Below, piece by piece: positions 35,867 to 44,105 of a DNA stretch of 64,000 nt. The position numbers were made by a program, and so were the translations under genes. Origin of the DNA: Nitrincola alkalilacustris. GTDB lineage: Bacteria > Pseudomonadota > Gammaproteobacteria > Pseudomonadales > Balneatricaceae. A model generated the notes under the pieces. That model worked only from the letters and a program-made list of their open reading frames with translations, did not search any database and was not told the origin of the DNA. The stretch's first letter is position 1. The number at the start of each line of letters is the position of its first letter. The stretch is taken from assembly GCF_008973755.1 (NCBI RefSeq), contig NZ_WBOM01000003.1, forward strand, positions 124,001-188,000, in the 5' to 3' direction.

Positions 35867-38239
35867 TCAGGCGCTGGTCTGTTTCAGAGTTGCGCGGATC
35901 TGCTGTGCACCCTTGAGCACACGTTCCGGGGTTGCCGGCGCATCAATCTGCGGCTGGATGCGGTAGTCGCCAAGGCTTGCCACGGCATCCTTGATTGCGC
36001 ACCAGGCACCGATGCCGAGCATGAATGGCGGTTCACCCACTGCTTTGGAGTGGAATACCGTGTCTTCGGGGTTCTTGCGGTTCTCCACCAGCTTGACTCG
36101 GAAGTCGATCGGCATATCCGCCACAGCGGGGATCTTGTAACTGGCCGGGCCGCTTGTCATCAGGCGCCCCTTGTCGTTCCAGACCAGTTCCTCGGTGGTC
36201 AGCCAGCCCATACCCTGCACGAAGGCACCTTCCACCTGACCGATATCCACGGCTGGGTTCAGTGATGCGCCAACATCGTGCAGGATATCGGTGCGCAGGA
36301 ACTTGTATTCGCCGGTCAGCGTGTCGACCAGCACTTCGCAGCAGGCCAGACCAAAGGCGTAGTAGTAGAAGGGGCGTCCGGCAGCCTTTTCACGATCATA
36401 GAAGATCTTCGGCGTGCGATAGAAACCGGCACAGGAGAGCGACACCTGGTTGAAGTAAGCCAGTTCGATCAACGCTTCAAACGCCATATACTGATCACGT
36501 ACTCGCACCTGACCGTTATGGAACTCGACATCCTCCTCGGTCACATTAAAGTGGCGTGCGGCAAACTCCACCAGACGCTGCTTGATGGTCATCGCGGCAT
36601 TGAAGGCCGCCTTACCATTCAAATCGGCACCTGAGGAGGCCGCCGTTGGTGAGGTGTTGGGCACCTTGTCGGTATTGGTCGCTGTGATCTGGATGCGGTC
36701 GGTTTCCACCTGGAACACTTCCGCCACCACCTGCTGCACCTTGGTGTTGAGCCCCTGGCCCATCTCGGTACCACCGTGGTTGAGGTGGATACTGCCATCG
36801 GTATAGACATGGATCAGCGCACCGGCCTGGTTCAGGAAGGTCGCGGTGAAGGAGATACCGAACTTGACCGGTGTCAGGGCCAGACCCTTTTTCAGTACCG
36901 GACTGTTGCGGTTGAACTCGATCACCTCGGCACGGCGGCGGGCATACTCACAACTGCCCTCCAGCTCCTCGGTCATCTCCTGCATCAGGTTATGTTCAAC
37001 GGTCTGATAGTAGTGGGTGACGTTGCGCTCATCCTTGCCATAGTAGTTGAGCTTGCGTACTTCCAGCGGGTCCTTGCCCAGGGTACGGGCGATATGATCC
37101 ATGATCTCCTCGATTGCCATCATCCCCTGCGGGCCACCAAAGCCGCGATAAGCAGTGTTGGAGGCTGTGTGCGTCTTGCAGCGGTAGCCGGTGATCAGAG
37201 CATCACCCAGGTAATAGGCGTTGTCGGAGTGGAACATGGCACGATCGACAATGGAGCCGGACAGGTCGGGTGAGTAACCACAGTTACCGGCCAGATCGAT
37301 CTTGACCCCGTGCAAACGCCCGGCATCATCAAATCCTATATCATAGCGGGCAAAGAAAGGGTGTCGTTTGCCGGTGACCAGCATATCTTCCATGCGTGGC
37401 AGACGCATTTTGGTCGGGCGACCGGTCAGACGTGCAATCACGGCACACAGGCAGGCAGGCCCTGCCGCCTGAGTTTCCTTGCCACCGAAACCACCGCCCA
37501 TGCGGCGCATATCGATCACAATCTTATGCATCGGTACGCCCAGCACGCTGGCGACCAGCTTCTGGACTTCGGTCGGGTTCTGGCTGGAGGTGAACACCAG
37601 CATGCCACCATCTTCGGTCGGCATCACTGAGGAGATCTGAGTCTCCAAATAAAAATGCTCCTGACCACCGATATGCAGCTTGCCCTGAATACGGTTAGGC
37701 GCCTTGGCCAATGCCGCTTCGGCATCGCCGCGCTTGTGCTGATGCGGATCCAGCACATAAAACTCTTTCTCCAGTGCCTCTTCCACATCCAGAATCGGTT
37801 CCAGATCCTCATACTCGATGATCGCCGCCATCGCAGCCTTGCGTGCAGTCTCCAGACTGTCGGCAGCCACGGCAATCACCGGCTGGCCGTAATACTCAAC
37901 CAGGCCGTCTGCCAGCAGCGGATCACCGGCCACGACAGGGCCGATATCCAGCTCACCCGGAACATCCTTGCTGGTGATCGCAATCGCGACGCCATCGAAT
38001 GCATAGCAGGGTGAGGTATCAATGCTGATAATGCGGGCGTGGGCCCGGTCACTCATGCGTGCATATACATGCAACTGATTGGGAAACTCCAGACGGTCAT
38101 CAATATAGATCGCTTCGCCCGTGGTGTGCTTGTCGCCACTTTCATGTTTGATGGGGCGACCAACACCGGTTTTGAGATCCTGGCGGAACAGCGCCTCCAG
38201 CTCTGCCTGAGTTCTGGTTTCAACGTAGTGGTTAGACAT
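35867..38239 (-). CDS. xdhB: Xanthine dehydrogenase molybdopterin-binding subunit
   Basis: A 790-residue catalytic subunit that hydroxylates hypoxanthine and xanthine to urate. Molybdenum-cofactor elements are MGGGFGGKETQAAG, TAYRGFGGPQGMMAIEE and GGTEMGQGLNTK; the catalytic glutamate is expected in KAVGEPPFMLG near the C-terminus. It overlaps xdhA by eight bases. Its maturation needs XdhC, encoded 6 kb away. Length and motif order are typical of Pseudomonas-type XdhB. Confidence 0.96.
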   Translation of the reverse strand: MSNHYVETRTQAELEALFRQDLKTGVGRPIKHESGDKHTTGEAIYIDDRLEFPNQLHVYARMSDRAHARIISIDTSPCYAFDGVAIAITSKDVPGELDIGPVVAGDPLLADGLVEYYGQPVIAVAADSLETARKAAMAAIIEYEDLEPILDVEEALEKEFYVLDPHQHKRGDAEAALAKAPNRIQGKLHIGGQEHFYLETQISSVMPTEDGGMLVFTSSQNPTEVQKLVASVLGVPMHKIVIDMRRMGGGFGGKETQAAGPACLCAVIARLTGRPTKMRLPRMEDMLVTGKRHPFFARYDIGFDDAGRLHGVKIDLAGNCGYSPDLSGSIVDRAMFHSDNAYYLGDALITGYRCKTHTASNTAYRGFGGPQGMMAIEEIMDHIARTLGKDPLEVRKLNYYGKDERNVTHYYQTVEHNLMQEMTEELEGSCEYARRRAEVIEFNRNSPVLKKGLALTPVKFGISFTATFLNQAGALIHVYTDGSIHLNHGGTEMGQGLNTKVQQVVAEVFQVETDRIQITATNTDKVPNTSPTAASSGADLNGKAAFNAAMTIKQRLVEFAARHFNVTEEDVEFHNGQVRVRDQYMAFEALIELAYFNQVSLSCAGFYRTPKIFYDREKAAGRPFYYYAFGLACCEVLVDTLTGEYKFLRTDILHDVGASLNPAVDIGQVEGAFVQGMGWLTTEELVWNDKGRLMTSGPASYKIPAVADMPIDFRVKLVENRKNPEDTVFHSKAVGEPPFMLGIGAWCAIKDAVASLGDYRIQPQIDAPATPERVLKGAQQIRATLKQTSA

Positions 38240-39668
38240 ATGCAGTTACCCGGGTTTCAGTGGTTGGCGATTGCAGCTCCAGAAAATATTTGCGCAGCAG
38301 GTTCTGTGCAGTACTCATGCGGTACTCCTTGCTGGCGCGGAAATCCGTCAGAGGGGTGAAGTCCTGAGCCAGCGCAGCGCAGGCGCTTTCAATAGCGGCC
38401 TCATTCCAGTCTGCGCCGATCAGTACCTGCTCGCAGGCACTTGCACGCTTGGGAATTGCCGCCATACCGCCAAATGCGATACGCGCATCTTTCACAATAC
38501 CGCCATCGATATGCAGATTGATCGCGGCACAGACCGCCGAGATATCATCATCCAGGCGTTTCGAGATCTTGTAGGCGCGGAACTGATATTTGCCTGCACG
38601 TGGAACGATCACCTTCTCGATGAACTCACTTGGTTGACGATCGGTTTTCTTATAGTCGAGGAAGAAATCTTCCAGTGGCAGAGTGCGTGTCTGATCACCC
38701 TTGCGCAGAACGATGCTGGCATTCAGTGCAATCAACAGAGGTGGGGAGTCGCCGATAGGAGAGGCGTTACCGATATTGCCACCGAGGGTGCCCTGATTGC
38801 GGATCTGCAAGGAGGCAAAGCGGTGCAGCAGCTCACCGAAGTCGGGGAATTCGCGGGCCAGTGCGTCGTAACAATCGGTCAGGGAGGCGGCCGAGCCGAT
38901 CTCAATCCGATCATCAAACTCTTCGATACGCTGCATCTCTTTGACATGCCCGACATAGATCATCACCGGCAGCTCGCGGTGGAACTGAGTCACTTCCAGT
39001 GCCAGATCGGTACCACCGGCCAGCAGGTGGGCATCGGGAGTGGCGCTGTAGGCTTCGGCCAGTTCGCCGATGGTCAGTGGGATCACACAACGCTTGTTAC
39101 CGTCGCTCAGCTCGGCGACGCTGCCTGGGGCTATCGATTTCAGGCGGGTGATGGTCTGAGCCTCCGCGGCATCGAATTGATCCGGTACCCTGTTGTCGCA
39201 AACTTGTACGGCAGCATCCATGATCGGGCGATAGCCGGTACAGCGGCAGAGGTTGCCAGCGAGAGCTTCCAGTGTCTCCTCCTTATCATAGCCGCTGCTG
39301 TTCTTCTGCAGTGCAAACAGAGACATCACGAAACCGGGAGTACAGAAGCCGCACTGAGAGCCGTGGCAGTCGGCCAGTGCCTGCTGCACTGAGTGCAACT
39401 GATCACCCTGTTTCAGATCATCCACGGCGATCAGTTGCTTGCCGTGCAGGGCCGAAACAAAAGTCAGGCAGGAGTTCAGTGTACGGTAGCGGAGTTGTCC
39501 ATCTTCCAGTTCACCGACCACAACGGTGCAGGCGCCACAGTCGCCTGAGGCGCAGCCTTCCTTGGTGCCGGTTTTATGAACAACCGTGCGCAGATAGTTC
39601 AGCACGGTCATATTGGGGTCGAGATGCTGCTCGGTGCGCAGCTCCTCGTTAAGTAAGAACTGTATCAA
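38232..39668 (-). CDS. xdhA: Xanthine dehydrogenase iron-sulfur/FAD subunit
   Basis: A 478-residue subunit passing electrons from molybdenum to FAD and NAD+. I chose TTG at 39668 because GGGAGGA lies five bases before it and the product then begins (M)IQFLLNEELRTEQH, as in Pseudomonas XdhA; an ATG at 39716 would add 16 unrelated residues. Two 2Fe-2S motifs are CASGDCGACTVVV and CGFCTPGFVM with NLCRCTGYRP. The FAD-binding part has LLAGGTDLALEVTQ and TLGGNIGNASPIGD. It is first in xdhAB-guaD, 75 bases downstream of the palindromic operator. Confidence 0.94.
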   Translation of the reverse strand: MIQFLLNEELRTEQHLDPNMTVLNYLRTVVHKTGTKEGCASGDCGACTVVVGELEDGQLRYRTLNSCLTFVSALHGKQLIAVDDLKQGDQLHSVQQALADCHGSQCGFCTPGFVMSLFALQKNSSGYDKEETLEALAGNLCRCTGYRPIMDAAVQVCDNRVPDQFDAAEAQTITRLKSIAPGSVAELSDGNKRCVIPLTIGELAEAYSATPDAHLLAGGTDLALEVTQFHRELPVMIYVGHVKEMQRIEEFDDRIEIGSAASLTDCYDALAREFPDFGELLHRFASLQIRNQGTLGGNIGNASPIGDSPPLLIALNASIVLRKGDQTRTLPLEDFFLDYKKTDRQPSEFIEKVIVPRAGKYQFRAYKISKRLDDDISAVCAAINLHIDGGIVKDARIAFGGMAAIPKRASACEQVLIGADWNEAAIESACAALAQDFTPLTDFRASKEYRMSTAQNLLRKYFLELQSPTTETRVTAYV

Positions 39669-39742
39669 GATGGTCCTCCCGGCGCCTTTTTTATAGATCA
39701 CACAGCGCTCATTCAAGTTGGTAGACTAACTCTAGAGCAAAG

Positions 39743-39781
39743 TTGACTTTTGAGTCAATAAAAAATTAACTGTAAGGTCAG
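39743..39781. promoter_or_regulatory. TTGACT-N4-AGTCAA operators upstream of xdhA
   Basis: A perfect copy TTGACTTTTGAGTCAA lies at 39743-39758 and a degenerate one (TTAAC-N6-GTCAG) at 39766-39781, 23 bases apart. The double arrangement mirrors the xdhC upstream region. Confidence 0.7.
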
Positions 39782-39793
39782 AAAATACTGCTG

Positions 39794-40519
39794 CTACCTG
39801 ATATTAATATAGTAAGGAGCGAAGAGTTTGGCTGCTTCAGGGGTGTGAAAAGGGTGCGGGTCGTAGAGGGTGAAAGATGACTCCGATGCAGGTTGCTCGG
39901 TCTTGGTTAATTGTAATAGCTGCCTGTGGGGTTGATCGGAAGGGCTGTTACGCACCCAGAGCCGGTGCGCAGGATAGAGTGCGTAAGCCGTTGCCGCATC
40001 GGCCATCTGCATCGCTTCAGCGACTGGGAGTAGAAACCAGGCGGATCCGTCTGGCTGTAACAGACGATGGGCTGCGTGCAGAAGATCGGTCAATGGCAGG
40101 GCACTGTTATGCCGTGCGGTGGCGAGTTTCTGGCAGGGGTTGTGAGTCGAATCACTGAAAAAGGGCGGGTTGCAAAGGATCAGATCATAGCCCTCGACAT
40201 GCAACTCGGCATGATCACGAATATCCGCCTGAATCACACGCAGCCGATCCGACCAGGGGCTGGCAGCAAAGTTTTCCGCTGCCTGGCGGGCAGCTTCCGG
40301 TTCAATCTCGACGCCATCAACCCTTGCCTGACTGCGCTGTGCGGCAAACAGTGCCAGCAGACCGCTGCCGGTGCCGATGTCGAGGATCTGCTTTGCCTGC
40401 TCCACCGCGACCCAGGCGCCGAGCAGGCAGGCGTCAGTCGTGACCTTCATCGCACAGCGATCCTGCTCGATACGAAATTCGCGGCACTGGAAAAAGGTGT
40501 TGCGGACACGACGGGTCAT
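39794..40519 (-). CDS. trmN6: tRNA1(Val) (adenine37-N6)-methyltransferase
   Basis: A 241-residue class I SAM methyltransferase, matching YfiC/TrmN6. The SAM motif is ILDIGTGSGLLALFAAQ, the acidic residue is in VDGVEIEPEAA, and the N6-adenine methylase signature is LILCNPPFFSD. The N-terminal EFRIEQDRCAMKVTTDACLLGAW corresponds to the family block RCAMKVGTDGILLGAW in E. coli. It modifies A37 next to the anticodon of tRNA1(Val). It lies downstream of the xdhA operator region on the minus strand but is not functionally linked to purine use. Confidence 0.9.
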   Translation of the reverse strand: MTRRVRNTFFQCREFRIEQDRCAMKVTTDACLLGAWVAVEQAKQILDIGTGSGLLALFAAQRSQARVDGVEIEPEAARQAAENFAASPWSDRLRVIQADIRDHAELHVEGYDLILCNPPFFSDSTHNPCQKLATARHNSALPLTDLLHAAHRLLQPDGSAWFLLPVAEAMQMADAATAYALYPAHRLWVRNSPSDQPHRQLLQLTKTEQPASESSFTLYDPHPFHTPEAAKLFAPYYINIR

Positions 40520-40633
40520 CAGGCTGGCTCGGTGGTTGAGTGTTTAATTGGTTGTTGTATTGAGTATTGTGCGGATCTTAACCTGAATTGCATTTGGGCT
40601 GGATTTTTTTCAGCGAACTGGCATTATCGCGAC

Positions 40634-40900
40634 ATGAAAAACTGGTATGTCTATATGCTGCGCTGTGCGGATGGTTCTCTGTATACTGGGGTCACCACCG
40701 ATCTGACGCGTCGCGAACAGGAACACAACACGAACGATAAGCTCGGGGCCCGTTATACGCGTGGACGCAGGCCGGTGGTGATGGTCTGGTGTGAACCCCA
40801 TCCCGATCGTGCTTCTGCTTCACGTCGGGAGGTGGCGCTCAAGCGGCTCAGGCGCTCACAGAAGGAGCACCTGATCAAGACTCCTGTGATCAACGGGTAA
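40634..40900 (+). CDS. GIY-YIG nuclease-superfamily protein (URI type)
   Basis: An 88-residue single-domain protein from the ATG at 40634. The GIY-YIG signature appears as YVYMLRCADGSLYTGVT, followed by the conserved arginine stretch DLTRREQEHN and the glutamate in RREVALK. Such small YhbQ-like proteins are widespread; a role in DNA repair or nucleic acid cleavage has been suggested for relatives. It is divergent from trmN6, and its last 11 bases overlap the 3' end of the convergent dihydroorotase gene. There is no sign of a mobile intron around it. Confidence 0.88.
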   Translation: MKNWYVYMLRCADGSLYTGVTTDLTRREQEHNTNDKLGARYTRGRRPVVMVWCEPHPDRASASRREVALKRLRRSQKEHLIKTPVING

Positions 40901-42230
40901 AACGCAGTCGCTGGCCGAAGTTGCCGGTTTCCTGCACTGCGCCATTACGGTAGCGGATCTCACCGTTGACGAGAGTGGTGTCGATGCTGCTGCGGAATTC
41001 ATAGCCATCAAAGGGCGACCAGCCGACCTTATAGAGCACATTCTCGGGGGTGACGAGATAGGGCTTGTGCAGATCCACCAGCACCAGATCGGCATGGTAG
41101 CCTTCACGGATATAACCGCGCTCGGCTATCTGATAACGCTCAGCGACATTGTGGCTGGTTTTCTGCACGATCTTTTCCAGAGTGAAACGACCATCGTGGT
41201 AGTGCTCCAGCAGCGTCAGCAGCGCATGCTGTACCAGCGGCAGGCCTGCCGGTTTGGCAAAGTAACCCTCCTTCTGCTTCTCCTCCCAAGTGTGTGGCGC
41301 ATGGTCGGTGGCAATGATATCGATCACATCATCATTCACCGCCTGCAGCAGGGCATCACGGTCGGAGGCACTTTTTATCGCCGGGTTACATTTGATCAGC
41401 GCCCCCTTGCTGGCGTAATCGTCGGCACTGAAAAACAGGTGGTGCACACAGGCTTCCAGCGTGATCTGCTTGCCTTTCACCGGGCCGCTCTGGAACAGCG
41501 CCAACTCATCGGCGCTGGTCAGGTGCAGCACATGCAGCTGTGTACCGAAGCGTTTTGCCAGATCCACCGCCATGGAGGAGGATTTGTAGCAGGCCTCGCG
41601 TGAGCGGATCTCCGGGTGCAGCTCAATCGGAATCAGATCGCCGAACTGATCGCGATACATCGCTTCGTTGGCCAGGATCATCGGAGAGTCTTCGCAGTGC
41701 GTCACTACCAGCGTTGGTGCTTCGCTGAAAATGCCTTCCAGCGTACTCGGATTATCCACCAGCATATTACCGGTCGATGCCCCCATGAACACCTTGATCC
41801 CGCAGGTCTGGTTCTTTTCCAGACGGCGGATCTCATTCAGGTTGTCGTTGGATGCGCCCATATAGAAGGCATAGTTCCCGATCGCCTTGGTGGCTGCCAT
41901 CTCAAACTTGGCTTCCAGCGCCTCAATTGTCAGCGTGGCGGGGTTCACATTCGGCATATCCATGAAGCTGGTGATACCACCGGCTACCGCCGCGCGGGAT
42001 TCGGTGCCGATATCGCCCTTATGGGTCAGGCCGGGATCACGGAAATGAACCTGATCATCAATCATCCCCGGCAGCAGCGTCTTGCCTGCGGCATCCAGCA
42101 CTTCGACGCCTTCAGGTGCCGAAATGGAGCTGCCTATCTGCTCGATTCGACCCTTGTGGATCAGAATATCCGATTCGGTGATCTTGCCTTCGTTGACGAT
42201 GCGCGCATTCGTAATCAGCAGATTTGACAT
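40890..42230 (-). CDS. Dihydroorotase-family amidohydrolase
   Basis: A 446-residue amidohydrolase predicted to cyclise carbamoyl-aspartate to dihydroorotate. Family stretches are DDQVHFRDPGLTHKGD, GIKVFMGASTGNML (with the lysine that is usually carboxylated), VVTHCEDS, HVLHLTSADE and IIATDHAPHTWEEK. The metal motif that is normally HxH reads QVH, so the first histidine is replaced by glutamine; I recall this form from Bacteroidetes-type enzymes. It could be the working PyrC or a second copy. The gene is downstream-overlapped by the GIY-YIG gene and 65 bases before the MFS gene. Confidence 0.85.
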   Translation of the reverse strand: MSNLLITNARIVNEGKITESDILIHKGRIEQIGSSISAPEGVEVLDAAGKTLLPGMIDDQVHFRDPGLTHKGDIGTESRAAVAGGITSFMDMPNVNPATLTIEALEAKFEMAATKAIGNYAFYMGASNDNLNEIRRLEKNQTCGIKVFMGASTGNMLVDNPSTLEGIFSEAPTLVVTHCEDSPMILANEAMYRDQFGDLIPIELHPEIRSREACYKSSSMAVDLAKRFGTQLHVLHLTSADELALFQSGPVKGKQITLEACVHHLFFSADDYASKGALIKCNPAIKSASDRDALLQAVNDDVIDIIATDHAPHTWEEKQKEGYFAKPAGLPLVQHALLTLLEHYHDGRFTLEKIVQKTSHNVAERYQIAERGYIREGYHADLVLVDLHKPYLVTPENVLYKVGWSPFDGYEFRSSIDTTLVNGEIRYRNGAVQETGNFGQRLRFTR

Positions 42231-42295
42231 GGTTCTCTCTCAAACGGGTAATCGGCTCAATATATCTTTTATGACAACTTTTGCGGGCCCACTGC

Positions 42296-43546
42296 TCAGG
42301 GCGATGTTTCAGATTTGGTTGCAGCGGTTTCCCGGATCGGCTTCAGTGCCAGCAGCCACGCCAGGCAGGTAAACAGCAACATGCCGAAGAGTATCGGCTT
42401 GAAGCCGGTGCCGAAATCGATCAGAAATCCCAACACGACCGGGGCGATAGCGGTCGAAAACACCATGAATGATGAGCGCACGGAGCGCACCCGGCCCAGA
42501 TGCTCGGTGCCCCATAAAGACACCAGCAGGCTGTCAGTGGTGGGTCCCTGCATGCCCATGGTGATACCGGCACCCACCAGAATCAGCCAGATACCGATAT
42601 CGCCGCCAACCAGCGTGCCAATCAACAGCGCCAGCACAAAGGGTAGCAGATTCCAGCGAGCAAGCATTGTCACCCCGAACTGATCCACCCACTTGCCTCC
42701 AAGCAGCGCACCGGGCAGCCGCGCCAGCCCCATCGCGGCCAGTCCCAGCGCATAGGCCGTGATACTGGCATTCAGATCGCGGGTCATATGAGCCTGATAG
42801 ATAAACATGCCGGTCATGGTGACTGGCAGAGCGATCAACATCGGCAGCAGCAACCAGAAGCGGCGTTCGCGCATCGGGTTGGGGCCGGTCTTGCGAATCG
42901 CTTTTTTCTCGGCACGAGTGGTGGCCTTGTGCGGGCTGTCTGGCCAGTCCAACTGAATAAACAGCAGCAGCCAGAGTATCACCAGTACACCGGCGATCAA
43001 CCAGAGCACCTGCTGCCAAGCAAAGGCGATCAGGAGCAGCGCCACCAGCGGTGGCAGCATCATCTCGCCCAGCGGCATGCCCAGGCCGACCAGCCCGAGT
43101 GCACGCCCGCGCAATTGCGAGAACTCCCTGCCGGCCAGCGTGCTGCCCAGATGCGTGAACAAACCTTGCCCGCACAGGCGCACCAGCAGCAGACCAGCCG
43201 CAGCGCCCAGCCACCAGGGAGACAGTGTGAGCAGACCAATGCCGACCAGCAGGCCGATCAGTACCTGCACGGCGTAACGCCGTGGTGATGTCCAATCGAC
43301 AGAGGGGCCAAAACGCAGCACCAGAAAGCCGGAGATCAGCGTGACGGTGGCATAGATGGAGCCAAACTCACCGGCCGAGATATCCAGCCTGGCGGCAATC
43401 GGTTCCTGAAACATCCCGATAAAAAAACTCTGACCGAGATTACCCGTGAAGATCGCCAGAAAGGCGATGGCCAGCAGGCCTGGCTTATGGCGGATCAGGG
43501 TGAGGTAACTGGTGGGTGTGGCCGGAGTGGACAAGAGAAGCTCCAT
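42296..43546 (-). CDS. Major facilitator superfamily transporter
   Basis: A 416-residue membrane protein with about 12 helices, from the ATG at 43546 (MELLLSTPATPTSY). The open frame extends to a TTG at 43588, which is less likely. A charged central loop (DSPHKATTRAEKKAIRKTGP) separates the two six-helix halves, as usual in this family. Residues near FIGMFQEPIAARLDISAGE and MQGPTTDSLLVSLWGTEHLGRVRS fit MFS motifs. The substrate is unknown. It is divergent from arsR; an arsenic link is possible but there is no sequence evidence for it. Confidence 0.8.
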   Translation of the reverse strand: MELLLSTPATPTSYLTLIRHKPGLLAIAFLAIFTGNLGQSFFIGMFQEPIAARLDISAGEFGSIYATVTLISGFLVLRFGPSVDWTSPRRYAVQVLIGLLVGIGLLTLSPWWLGAAAGLLLVRLCGQGLFTHLGSTLAGREFSQLRGRALGLVGLGMPLGEMMLPPLVALLLIAFAWQQVLWLIAGVLVILWLLLFIQLDWPDSPHKATTRAEKKAIRKTGPNPMRERRFWLLLPMLIALPVTMTGMFIYQAHMTRDLNASITAYALGLAAMGLARLPGALLGGKWVDQFGVTMLARWNLLPFVLALLIGTLVGGDIGIWLILVGAGITMGMQGPTTDSLLVSLWGTEHLGRVRSVRSSFMVFSTAIAPVVLGFLIDFGTGFKPILFGMLLFTCLAWLLALKPIRETAATKSETSP

Positions 43547-43618
43547 GGCTGAAAAAAACAGGCCAATATAATAGCTGAAACAGATCAATAAAGCCTGAAT
43601 ATAGATGACAGTACCGGT

Positions 43619-43668
43619 TTGACCGAATCAGTCTTGAGGACTATAGTTCGTTAATCGTCGAATAACGA
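43619..43668 (+). promoter_or_regulatory. ars promoter with ArsR-type inverted repeat
   Basis: TTGACC (43619-43624) and TATAGT (43642-43647) are separated by 17 bases, a near-consensus sigma-70 promoter. Immediately downstream TCGTTA (43648-43653) and TAACGA (43663-43668) form an inverted repeat. A repressor bound there would block initiation; ArsR, encoded next, is the obvious candidate. Confidence 0.75.
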
Positions 43669-43700
43669 TATAAAGGCTGAATGCCGACAGGAGTATCCAG

Positions 43701-44105
43701 ATGCAGAGTACACAGCTAGCACAGATGGCAGGCGATCAGTTGCTGAATTCGGAACAGCTTGCTGCTATTGCCAAGGCGCTGGCGCACCCGGCTCGGATTC
43801 AGATCATTCAGTTGCTGCTTGCTCGCCAGTCCTGCATCGGGTGTGAGATAACGGATGAGGTGGGCCTTGCCCAGTCTACCGTGTCTGAGCATCTGCGCAT
43901 TCTGAAAGCAGCCGGGATAGTGACCGGTGCTCTGGAGCGGCCACGTGTCTGCTATTCATTGAATGCCACCAGCCTGATGCCTCTGGCCGTCTTATTGAAT
44001 ACCGTGTTTGCGCAGGACAGCGAGGATCAACTGAAAGGCTCGATCTGCTGCGTACCGGCATCAGAACCTCACATTACAATACCCCGGGGAGTGCAATCAT
44101 CATGA
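43701..44105 (+). CDS. arsR: ArsR/SmtB-family repressor
   Basis: A 134-residue winged-helix regulator. The recognition region is EVGLAQSTVSEHLRILKAAG, preceded by a cysteine pair in RQSCIGCEITDE and followed by a C-terminal pair in GSICCVPA; these cysteines could bind As(III)/Sb(III). It starts 32 bases downstream of an inverted repeat within its own promoter. The stop overlaps arsA by four bases (ATGA). It is the first gene of arsR-arsA-acr3 and likely represses it until metalloid binds. Confidence 0.92.
   Translation: MQSTQLAQMAGDQLLNSEQLAAIAKALAHPARIQIIQLLLARQSCIGCEITDEVGLAQSTVSEHLRILKAAGIVTGALERPRVCYSLNATSLMPLAVLLNTVFAQDSEDQLKGSICCVPASEPHITIPRGVQSS

Noticed and set aside
40634-40900. GIY-YIG protein considered as a homing endonuclease or mobile-intron remnant
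   Set aside because: It is a complete small URI-type protein with no intron or intein sequence around it.
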